NCBI RefSeq assembly: GCF_035607535.1
Contig: NZ_JAYDZX010000017.1
Span: 124,001 to 188,000, forward strand
Source: Salinimicrobium sp035607535
Lineage (GTDB): Bacteria > Bacteroidota > Bacteroidia > Flavobacteriales > Flavobacteriaceae
Length of the DNA stretch: 64,000 bases
Direction of reading: 5' to 3'
Every line of letters starts with the position of its first letter. The stretch's first letter is position 1. The position numbers and the translations under genes are program-made. The notes beneath the pieces were generated by a model. It saw only the letters and a program-made list of their open reading frames with translations, searched no databases and had not been told where the DNA came from. This document shows positions 34,486-41,689 of the stretch, in pieces.

Positions 34486-37356
34486 ATGAGGCGATTACCT
34501 TTCAGTTTTAGTGCAAAAAAACCGGTTCTGCTGGGGCTGCTTCTGGTAGTTTTAAACATTGCTTCAGTAGGTGCACAGGAGTCTTTCGTAACTACTGTTC
34601 CAAAAAAGGCATTTTTTCCCCTTGTTTCTGAAGCCGGTGCCGCCACTGTTTACGTTGCTCAAAACGATTATAAAGGAGTTCATAGAGTAGCACAGGATTT
34701 TGTTGAAGATGTAGAAAGGGTGACCGGCAAGCTTCCTGCTCTTAAGACAGGTCCGGAAATTCCCGATGGAAAACCGGTGATTATTGGAACCCTCGGGAAA
34801 AGTACCTTGATTGATGATCTTGTTGATAGGGGAAAACTGGATATTTCAGAAATTGAAGGAAAGTGGGAAACCTTTTCCATTCAGACTGTAGAAAGACCTT
34901 TTCCCGGAGTTGATCAGGCCCTGGTTATTGTTGGAAGCGATAAACGCGGAACTATTTTCGGGATCTACGATGTTTCAGAAGAAATAGGGGTTTCTCCCTG
35001 GTATTATTGGGCCGATGTTCCGGCAGATAAGGCTAAAGAGCTCTACATCAAACCCGGAAAATTTTCAGATGACACTCCAAAAGTGAAATACAGGGGGATC
35101 TTTATCAATGATGAAGCTCCGGCCCTTTCCGGATGGGCGGGGGAGAACTTTGGAGGCTTTAACAGCAAATTCTATGAGCACGTCTTTGAGCTTATTCTTC
35201 GGCTTAAGGGAAATTATTTATGGCCTGCTATGTGGGGCCGCGCCTTTTACGATAATGACCCTATAAATGCGGAATTGGCCGATGAATACGGAGTAGTTAT
35301 TGGAACTTCGCACCATGAGCCTTTAATGAGAGCACATGATGAATGGAGACGCTATGGGAAAGGGGCCTGGGATTACAATAAAAATCCGAAAAATCTCAGG
35401 GAATTCTGGAGAGGGGGAATTGAAAGAATGGGAGACAATGAGAGTGTGGTCACCATAGGGATGCGCGGGGACGGTGATGAGCCCATGAGCGAGGACACTG
35501 CCGTTGAGCTGCTTGAGACCATAGTAAAAGACCAGCGCGAGATCATTGCCGATGTTACAGGGAAACCTTCCGAAGAAACTCCGCAGGTATGGGCGCTGTA
35601 CAAGGAAGTTCAGGATTATTACGATCAGGGGATGCGGGTGCCCGATGATGTAACACTGCTTTTGGCAGACGATAATTGGGGAAACATCCGGAAACTTCCT
35701 AACCCCAAAGATGAACGAAGAGAAGGCGGCTACGGAATTTATTATCATTACGACTATGTTGGAGGTCCACGGAACTATAAATGGATCAACACCACTCAGA
35801 TTTCCCGGGTGTGGGAGCAGATGAATCTTGCCTACCGGTATGGAGCAGATGAATTATGGATGGTGAATGTGGGAGATATCAAACCCATGGAATTTCCTAT
35901 TAGCTTCTTCCTGGACTATGCCTGGGATCCTGAAAAAATTTCTGCTGATGACCTGAAGGATTATACTGTAGAGTGGTCAAAAAAGCAATTTAATGAGCAG
36001 TTTTCAGAAGAAATAGCCGGGCTGCTGCTTACATACACCAAATACAATAGCAGGAGAAAGCCTGAGCTTATAGGTCCTGAAACCTACAGCTTGACAAATT
36101 TTAATGAGGCTGAAAGAATTGTAGAAGATTACAACAATCTGGTGGACCGGGCAGAAAAGGTCTATGCAGCATTGGAAGAGGAATATAAAGATGCTTTTTA
36201 TCAGCTGGTATTGTTTCCTGTTAAGGCTTCAGCTAACCTGAACGAACTTTATGTAGCGGCGGCAAAGAACAGGCTCTATTCACAACAGGGCAGGGCTGCA
36301 ACCAACAGGTACGCCGAAAGAGTAAAAGTACTTTTTGAAAAGGATGCGGCGCTTACTAAAGAATTTCATACCGATCTGGCAGACGGAAAGTGGAATCACA
36401 TGATGTCTCAAACTCATATTGGCTACACTTACTGGCAGCAACCCGAGCAGAACAACATGCCTGAAGTTGAAGAAATTCACCTTCCAAAAAAGGCTAAAAT
36501 GGGAATTGCTTTGGAAGGGTCGGAACAAACATTTCCGACAGCAAGTGCAACTGCTACCCTGCCTGTTCTTGATCCTTATAATGATCAATCGTACTACATC
36601 GAGATCTTCAATAAGGGAAAGGAGCCGTTTAATTTTAATATCCGAAACAGGAATAAATGGCTGGAGGTTTCAGAAGTAAAGGGAACTGTAGACGATCAGT
36701 CGAGGATCTATGTGAAGGTGAATTGGGACAAGGTGCCAAAAGGTAAAAAAACCGGAACAATTACTGTACACGGAGCCGGAGAATCTGTTGAGGTGGAGGT
36801 GCCAATTAATAATTTTAGGACAGGAGAAGCAACAGGTTTTGTAGAAAGAAATAACTATATAGCAATAGAGGCTGCTAACTTTTCAGAAAACGTGCAGAAG
36901 AACGGCCGGGGCTGGGAGTTGATTCCAAACCTGGGAAGAACAGGTTCAGCTATGGCAGCTTATCCTAATGAGCCGGTGCACAAAGGAATCAGCAAAGAGA
37001 ATCCCTACCTTGCCTATAACATTTTCACTACAAGTGGTGGAGAAGCAGACCTGGAATTGTTGCTATCACCAACTCTGGACTACCTGAACAAGGGCGGACT
37101 TAAATTGGCTGTTTCTTTAGATGATAAGCAACTTCAAATGCTCAACATGCATGAAAATACACCAGATGATTGGTCTGCTTCCGTAAGTAATAATGTGACC
37201 AGGGTGGTGACAAAGCTTGACCTGGGAAAACCCGGAGCACATACCCTCAAGATATGGGCGGTGGAGACAGGACCTGTTTTGCAGAAGATCATCCTTAAAA
37301 CAGGGGAAGTAAAGGAGTCTTATTTAGGACCTCCGGAAAGTGCAAAAACGAATTAG
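34486..37356 (+). CDS. GH115 xylan alpha-1,2-glucuronidase
   Basis: Large periplasmic enzyme that removes 4-O-methyl-glucuronic acid from internal as well as terminal xylose units, complementing GH67. A signal peptide ends near ASVGAQ. An N-terminal alpha/beta domain leads to the barrel with KYRGIFINDEAPALSGWA, GNYLWPAMWGRAFYDND, GVVIGTSHHEPLMRA and TIGMRGDGDEPMS. Later come LLLADDNWGN and YHYDYVGGPRNYKWINT. The C-terminal 250 residues are beta-rich (from about LDPYNDQSYYIEIFN), as in other GH115 proteins. The 956 residues are full length. It is 3 bases after the GH10 stop, in the same operon. Confidence 0.96.
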   Translation: MRRLPFSFSAKKPVLLGLLLVVLNIASVGAQESFVTTVPKKAFFPLVSEAGAATVYVAQNDYKGVHRVAQDFVEDVERVTGKLPALKTGPEIPDGKPVIIGTLGKSTLIDDLVDRGKLDISEIEGKWETFSIQTVERPFPGVDQALVIVGSDKRGTIFGIYDVSEEIGVSPWYYWADVPADKAKELYIKPGKFSDDTPKVKYRGIFINDEAPALSGWAGENFGGFNSKFYEHVFELILRLKGNYLWPAMWGRAFYDNDPINAELADEYGVVIGTSHHEPLMRAHDEWRRYGKGAWDYNKNPKNLREFWRGGIERMGDNESVVTIGMRGDGDEPMSEDTAVELLETIVKDQREIIADVTGKPSEETPQVWALYKEVQDYYDQGMRVPDDVTLLLADDNWGNIRKLPNPKDERREGGYGIYYHYDYVGGPRNYKWINTTQISRVWEQMNLAYRYGADELWMVNVGDIKPMEFPISFFLDYAWDPEKISADDLKDYTVEWSKKQFNEQFSEEIAGLLLTYTKYNSRRKPELIGPETYSLTNFNEAERIVEDYNNLVDRAEKVYAALEEEYKDAFYQLVLFPVKASANLNELYVAAAKNRLYSQQGRAATNRYAERVKVLFEKDAALTKEFHTDLADGKWNHMMSQTHIGYTYWQQPEQNNMPEVEEIHLPKKAKMGIALEGSEQTFPTASATATLPVLDPYNDQSYYIEIFNKGKEPFNFNIRNRNKWLEVSEVKGTVDDQSRIYVKVNWDKVPKGKKTGTITVHGAGESVEVEVPINNFRTGEATGFVERNNYIAIEAANFSENVQKNGRGWELIPNLGRTGSAMAAYPNEPVHKGISKENPYLAYNIFTTSGGEADLELLLSPTLDYLNKGGLKLAVSLDDKQLQMLNMHENTPDDWSASVSNNVTRVVTKLDLGKPGAHTLKIWAVETGPVLQKIILKTGEVKESYLGPPESAKTN

Positions 37357-37371
37357 AAAAAAATAAAGAAG

Positions 37372-38358
37372 ATGAAATATCGCATTTTAGGAAAGACAGG
37401 ATTAAAAATTTCTGAAATTTCTCTTGGTACCTGGCAGGTTGGAGGGAAATGGGGCAGTGGTTTTGATGACAAGAATGCCGACAGGATCATCAATTCTGCC
37501 ATAGACAAAGGAGTTAATTTTATCGATACTGCCGATGTCTATGAAAATGGCCTTAGCGAGGCCGCTGTAGGAAGGGTAGTTAGATCAAGATCTGAGAAGA
37601 TCTATGTAGCTTCCAAGTGTGGCCGGCAGATCAATCCGCATACAAATGATGGCTACAAGCCGGAGGTTCTGACAAAGTTTGTTGAAGATACCTTGAAAAG
37701 AATGGGACTGGAGACGCTTGATCTCATTCAGCTGCATTGTCCTCCTACCGATGTTTATTACCGTCCGGAGATCTTTGAAACTTTTGAAAGGCTCAAGCAA
37801 CAGGGAAAGATCCAGAACCTGGGAGTAAGTGTGGAAAAAGTGGAGGAAGGGATCAAAGCTATGGAATATGATAATGTAGCGACAATACAGGTGATCTTCA
37901 ATATCTTCCGGCAACGTCCCAAGGAAAGAATGCTTGTGGAAGCAAAGGAAAAGAATGTGGGGATCATCGCAAGAGTGCCCTTAGCCAGCGGACTCCTCAC
38001 CGGAAAATTCTCTGAAGACACCCCGTTTGACAAAGATGATCACCGAAACTTTAACCGGAACGGAGAAGCCTTTGATAAAGGTGAAACTTTTGCCGGGGTG
38101 GATTATGAGACCGGCTTAAAAGCGGTTCGGGAATTGGAAAAGATCTTTCCAAAGTCTTTAAATTTAGCGCAGGTCGCGCTACAGTGGATTCTTCAGTTTG
38201 AAGAGGTGAGCTGTGTCATTCCCGGCGCCTCTAGACCCGAGCAAGTGGAATCAAATTTATCTATTTACGATGCACCTCCACTTACTACACAACAGAAAAT
38301 TGAAATGCAGAGGATTTACGAGAAGTACATCAAGCCACAGGTACATCAAAGGTGGTAA
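37372..38358 (+). CDS. Aldo/keto reductase, last gene of the uronate operon
   Basis: NADPH-dependent oxidoreductase of the aldo/keto reductase superfamily, 328 residues, cytoplasmic. The Asp-Tyr pair is in FIDTADVYENG, the lysine in VASKCG and the histidine in LIQLHCPP, so the catalytic tetrad is intact. IPGASRPEQVESNL near the C-terminus binds the cofactor phosphate. It starts 15 bases after GH115, without its own visible promoter, so it belongs to the operon. The substrate is not evident. Reduction of an aldehyde, lactone or uronate made during methylglucuronate breakdown is possible but unproven. Confidence 0.88.
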   Translation: MKYRILGKTGLKISEISLGTWQVGGKWGSGFDDKNADRIINSAIDKGVNFIDTADVYENGLSEAAVGRVVRSRSEKIYVASKCGRQINPHTNDGYKPEVLTKFVEDTLKRMGLETLDLIQLHCPPTDVYYRPEIFETFERLKQQGKIQNLGVSVEKVEEGIKAMEYDNVATIQVIFNIFRQRPKERMLVEAKEKNVGIIARVPLASGLLTGKFSEDTPFDKDDHRNFNRNGEAFDKGETFAGVDYETGLKAVRELEKIFPKSLNLAQVALQWILQFEEVSCVIPGASRPEQVESNLSIYDAPPLTTQQKIEMQRIYEKYIKPQVHQRW

Positions 38359-38410
38359 GTTGTGATCAAGAATATTCCTCTTGAAAAGATAGCTCTCGCT
38401 GAGCACTGTA

Positions 38411-38434
38411 ACCGCAGGAGAATTAGCCTGCGGT
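38411..38434. other. Stem-loop after the uronate operon
   Basis: Perfect 8-bp stem ACCGCAGG / CCTGCGGT with loop AGAATTAG, 53 bases after the aldo/keto reductase stop. No T-run follows, so it may mark the 3' end of the message without being a classical terminator. Confidence 0.6.
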
Positions 38435-38572
38435 GTCACTCATTACGCTCCTTTCTGCAAATAGAAAATTTGGTCGTTTGAAATTCAAGATTGGTTTGTT
38501 AGAAATCTCGAATCCTGATTTTTAAATCCTGAATTACAAGAACATTGAGCAAGCTCAGCTTTTTCGGGAAAT

Positions 38573-38603
38573 AAAAAAGTCCGCAGCTTGCGCTGCAGAC
38601 TTT
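38573..38603 (-). terminator. Terminator of the tRNA-Arg gene
   Basis: Read on the - strand: 12-bp stem with one mismatch (AAAGTCTGCAGC against its partner), 4-base loop, then TTTTTT. It starts 11 bases after the tRNA 3' end. Confidence 0.85.
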
Positions 38604-38613
38604 CTGCTTGATG

Positions 38614-38687
38614 TGACCGCGGGAGGATTCGAACCCCCAACCCTCAGAGCCGAAATCTGATATTCTATCCAGTTGAACTACGCGGCC
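38614..38687 (-). tRNA. tRNA-Arg, anticodon UCG
   Basis: Read on the - strand, the 74 bases fold into a cloverleaf. The acceptor stem GGCCGCG / CGCGGUC contains one G-U pair, the D arm has AGUUCAACUGGAUAGAAU, and the anticodon stem UCAGA / UCUGA encloses loop UUUCGGC with anticodon UCG. The T arm GGGGGUUCGAAUCCUCC is standard. The CCA end is not encoded. It reads CGA and probably other CGN arginine codons. Confidence 0.95.
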
Positions 38688-39080
38688 TGCTAATTTTAAG
38701 GGCCAAATTTAGAAATAATTTTAAGATTCACGACCTATTCCAGGCTTAAATATTTTTCTCCTTTCTAAACATAAAACCCCGTTCTTTAAAAGCCCTAGTA
38801 CGAAATTTACAGCCTGTGGCAGACGAGGTACGTGGTCCCTGAAAGTGAAGTGATTCAGGCAATAGTTCAGCCTGTAACAAAGAATCAATTTTTAGGGATT
38901 TGACGATGAAGGGGAAAATGGGGTATAGAATTTTGTTTGATAGAAGTCCGGGTTTTCCTCAGCATCTAGATAAGACAGAAGCTCTTATAAATAATCTTGC
39001 TTTGGATATACTTCCGGTTTTGTTTGGAAAATAGGTTCATCATGGCCGCCTGGCATAAAATGCAGCAGATTAAAAAACTA
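38688..39080. other. Intergenic region with a possible gene remnant
   Basis: About 390 bases without a convincing gene. An ATG frame on the + strand at 38906-39034 gives 42 residues ending ALINNLALDILPVLFGK. It has no clear signal around it and no secure relative; it may be a decayed fragment or chance. Nothing else was recognised. Confidence 0.3.
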
Positions 39081-39114
39081 AAAAAACCAGGAGCTTCGGG
39101 AATTTCCGGAGCTC
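39081..39114 (-). terminator. Terminator of the small membrane protein gene
   Basis: Read on the - strand: stem GAGCTCCGG / CCGAAGCTC with one G-U pair, loop AAATTC, then CTGG and a T-rich tract. It lies 30 bases after the stop codon at 39145. Confidence 0.75.
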
Positions 39115-39144
39115 TATATTTTATGTTCAAAAATGAAGTTACAC

Positions 39145-39267
39145 TTACACTATAAAACCAAGCAGCACTAAAAAGATGAACAGTGCAGCTACAAGGCAAT
39201 GGTCAGACCAGATCTCGAAATCTGTTACCTTTTCCTTTTCTCCTGAATTTCTCTTGTGTCGGCTCAT
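39145..39267 (-). CDS. Small single-pass membrane protein, 40 residues, unknown
   Basis: Found by reading the - strand between the tRNA and selO. The product begins MSRHKRNSGEKEKVTDFEIW, a charged and mostly basic head, and ends in a hydrophobic helix of about 15 residues (ALFIFLVLLGFIV) at the extreme C-terminus. This gives a tail-anchored topology with the head probably in the cytoplasm. The stop codon is followed after 30 bases by a good terminator on the same strand, which supports a real gene. No family was recognised. The alternative frame of 77 residues over the same bases has no such support. A function cannot be given. Confidence 0.6.
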   Translation of the reverse strand: MSRHKRNSGEKEKVTDFEIWSDHCLVAALFIFLVLLGFIV

Positions 39268-39441
39268 GGCTTCCAATTTTAGAGGTTAGGTTTGACTCCC
39301 TTAAAATTCTTAAGAGAGGATTACTCTAATTTATAAAATTTTAAGACTCTGCCAAAGCTACTACTGTTAAATGTCTGAAATTGAGTACAAAATACCTGGA
39401 GGTGTCGGAGCGATCCTAAAATATTACGTTAAAAGAAGTCT

Positions 39442-40995
39442 TTATGAACTACAGGAAAGCATCGAGCAGCCGGCCTTTGTCTCGGCCCAAACTGGTCTTT
39501 TCTCTACCAGTTCCTCAAATCCTTCAGAAGCATAAGGGTTCTTCATTGCTTTCTGCAGTTTTTCGAAAAGCTCCTTTTCGCCTTTTTCTAATTCCTCTAT
39601 AGCCTGATGCAGAAGGTAATTTCTTAAGATGATTCTCGGGTTATTTTTATTCATCAGCTGGCGGGAAGCTTCAGCAGAAATGCTGTTGTTTTTTCGCCTT
39701 TTTGAATAATCAGTAATTAGACTGATAAATTGCTCCTGCTCTTCGGGTTTTAAGGGCTGGTAAAATGCCTTTTTAAAATGCTGCAGAATTTCTTCCGAAG
39801 TAGCTTTTATAGAAACATCTGCAAGTAACCTGTAAAAAAGGCACATGTCGGGCTGAATTTCAGAAAGTACTTTTTCAAATCTTGAAATAAGCTCTTTTTC
39901 CTCTTTTTTAATTTGGTCGAGCCCAAGTTTCCTGCCCATCATTGAATAGTAATGATCCCAGAATGTTTTTTCATACGAATTGAGCGCATTTTCCAGTCCG
40001 TCGGTATCTTCAAACAACAAAGAAAGTGCGTTGGCCAGCTTGCCGAGGTTCCAGTAGCCAATGGACGGCTGATTGCCAAAGGCATATCGGCGACCTGGAA
40101 GATCGGTAGTATTTGGAGTGAAGTTGTAGTCATAGTTGTCTAGGAAAGAAAAAGGACCGTAATCTATGGTGAGGCCGAGAACAGACATATTATCGGTGTT
40201 CATTACTCCGTGAACAAAACCTACCCGCTGCCACTCGCTCATCAAAAATGCTGTTTTTGCCACTACTTCTTCAAACCATTTCAGGATCCTGTCGTCCCCG
40301 GTGAGATGCGGATAATATCGGCTAATTGTCCAGTTCACCAGTTGCTCCAGTTGATTGAAATTACGCTGTGCCGCCAACAGCTCAAAATTTCCGAAGCGCA
40401 AAAACGAAGGAGCTACGCGGGTGACTATTGCGCCAGGTTCATATTGGGGATTTCCGTTGTAAAACATATCCCTTAAAACCCGGTCTCCGGTAGAAACAAG
40501 GGCCAGGCCCCGGGTAGTAGGAATTCCAAGATGGTGCATGGCCTCGCTCATCAAATATTCTCTAACAGAAGACCTAAGTACCGCCCGCCCGTCGGCATGC
40601 CGGGAATATGCGGTAGGCCCCGCCCCTTTTAATTGCAGCTCAAAAATGCCATTTTTCGAACTCCAATCTCCCAAAGTAATTGCCCGGCCATCGCCGAGCT
40701 GCCCCGCCCAGTTACCAAATTGGTGCCCCGCATAACAGGCTGCATAGGGAAACATGGAAGGAGTGAGGCTGTTACCGGCCAGGATTTCCACATCCTTATC
40801 TGTTGGGCTTTCAATTTCCAAAGTTTCTGCCAGATCTGTCGACCAGCCCAGGAGCTTTGGGTTTGCTACGGGAGTAGGTTCTGCTTTGCTGTAGAGTTTT
40901 CCTGGGGTTTGGCGAGGAGTGCGATCACCACTGTCATCTCCATCAAAAGCTTCAACAAATTCATTTTTAAGATCTTTTTCTGCAATGGCAGGCAT
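39442..40995 (-). CDS. selO: Protein adenylyltransferase SelO (YdiU)
   Basis: Pseudokinase-fold enzyme that transfers AMP from ATP to hydroxyl side chains of proteins, linked in other organisms to redox control. The 517-residue protein shows GHQFGNWAGQLGDGRAITLGD, LQLKGAGPTAYSRHADGRAVLRSS, GIPTTRGLALV and HGVMNTDNMSVLGLTIDYGPFSFLD-type text, which are the conserved metal and nucleotide-binding parts. It ends CSMLSCSS; the cysteine of this C-terminal motif is selenocysteine in some animals and is thought to form a regulatory disulfide. The gene stands alone, with a promoter-like pair upstream and no partner in the same operon. Copy D of the recurrent near-palindrome lies inside it. Confidence 0.95.
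   Translation of the reverse strand: MPAIAEKDLKNEFVEAFDGDDSGDRTPRQTPGKLYSKAEPTPVANPKLLGWSTDLAETLEIESPTDKDVEILAGNSLTPSMFPYAACYAGHQFGNWAGQLGDGRAITLGDWSSKNGIFELQLKGAGPTAYSRHADGRAVLRSSVREYLMSEAMHHLGIPTTRGLALVSTGDRVLRDMFYNGNPQYEPGAIVTRVAPSFLRFGNFELLAAQRNFNQLEQLVNWTISRYYPHLTGDDRILKWFEEVVAKTAFLMSEWQRVGFVHGVMNTDNMSVLGLTIDYGPFSFLDNYDYNFTPNTTDLPGRRYAFGNQPSIGYWNLGKLANALSLLFEDTDGLENALNSYEKTFWDHYYSMMGRKLGLDQIKKEEKELISRFEKVLSEIQPDMCLFYRLLADVSIKATSEEILQHFKKAFYQPLKPEEQEQFISLITDYSKRRKNNSISAEASRQLMNKNNPRIILRNYLLHQAIEELEKGEKELFEKLQKAMKNPYASEGFEELVEKRPVWAETKAGCSMLSCSS
40641..40659. repeat. Recurrent near-palindrome, copy D (inside selO)
   Basis: Reads CAAAAATGCCATTTTTCGA. In the gene it encodes SKNGIFEL. The copy inside the RNA methyltransferase gene encodes the similar KKGIFEL, so coding constraint may explain these two. 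Confidence 0.35.
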
Positions 40996-41068
40996 AGCTT
41001 ATTTTTCCCTGAAAATACAAAACTTTCCGGAGTATAAAGCGGAAGTCTTTTCGACCCTCTTTTACTTA

Positions 41069-41096
41069 CAAATGTAGAGAAACAGAAGTGGCACAA
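41069..41096 (-). promoter_or_regulatory. Probable promoter of selO
   Basis: Read on the - strand: TTG, 17 bases, TACATTTG, an exact match to the TAnnTTTG box, 73 bases upstream of the selO start. Confidence 0.55.
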
Positions 41097-41220
41097 GTGG
41101 GAATTTTCTTTAGAAAATTAACAGCAGCTTAGACAATGACAAGAATTTAAGTTAAACCTAAATTAAAATGTATTTGCGACAGCATGATCTGATATATTTT
41201 TAGAAAAAAATTGAAAGAAA

Positions 41221-41583
41221 ATGGTCTCATATCAAAGCAAAAATGACATTCAGAATCAGGTACGGAACCTACTTCCGTACCAGATCAAAGAGTGCCGGGA
41301 ATGCGACGAGCTCCCGCAGGCTCTTGAAGAACTTATTAAACACAACTACCAGGCTGCTTTCGTGTGCTACGACAAAAAGTCTAACTGCATAGAGGTAGGC
41401 GTGGAAAAAGAAGAAGAAGTTACCGCTTATCCTGAAATTACGGTGCATAAGATCCCACTTAAAAAAGCAGTTGCACAATTAACTAAATCTTTAAGAAGTG
41501 ACGATCTTGACCTGAAGTTCTACGGAAAATTGCTTGCAGGCTATGGCAATGCAAATAAAATAGAAGATGTAGTACTGGTATAG
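41221..41583 (+). CDS. Unknown conserved-looking protein, 120 residues
   Basis: Not recognised. The product is soluble and mixed alpha/beta by eye, with no signal peptide or membrane helix. It has a pair of cysteines (ECREC) near residue 25 and a third in AFVCYDK. The middle is acidic (VEKEEEVTAYPEI), and the C-terminal half is lysine and leucine rich with LKFYGKLLAGYGNANKIED. Codon use resembles the neighbours, and a very good terminator follows 21 bases after the stop, so it is a genuine monocistronic gene. It stands between selO (divergent) and tex (same strand). Confidence 0.8.
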   Translation: MVSYQSKNDIQNQVRNLLPYQIKECRECDELPQALEELIKHNYQAAFVCYDKKSNCIEVGVEKEEEVTAYPEITVHKIPLKKAVAQLTKSLRSDDLDLKFYGKLLAGYGNANKIEDVVLV

Positions 41584-41604
41584 CACAATTTACAAATTGC
41601 CTTG

Positions 41605-41636
41605 AGCCTTCTGAAGATCTATTCGGAAGGCTTTTT
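41605..41636 (+). terminator. Terminator of the 120-residue unknown gene
   Basis: Eleven-base stem AGCCTTCTGAA / TTCGGAAGGCT with one wobble, loop GATCTA, then TTTT. Confidence 0.9.
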
Positions 41637-41638
41637 CA

Positions 41639-41667
41639 TTGAGAAAAGTGAAAGGCTGTTATCTTTG
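41639..41667 (+). promoter_or_regulatory. Probable promoter of tex
   Basis: TTGA, 17 bases, TATCTTTG (TAnnTTTG). It begins directly after the preceding terminator and ends 22 bases before the tex start. Confidence 0.6.
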
Positions 41668-41689
41668 TGGGTTCAACTTCAGCTAAATT

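Noticed and set aside
1..38358. Recent horizontal transfer of the whole xylan locus
   Set aside because: No integrase, transposon, tRNA-bounded repeat or obvious shift in base use was seen; the tRNA-Arg at 38614 borders the locus, but no second attachment repeat was found.
38530..38572. Hairpin TGAGC-AA-GCTCA with following T-run
   Set aside because: The loop is too small for the stem as written, and the neighbouring tRNA terminator explains the region better.
38966..39199. 77-residue frame on the - strand overlapping the small membrane gene
   Set aside because: It is unlikely in composition, overlaps a better-supported gene and includes that gene's terminator.
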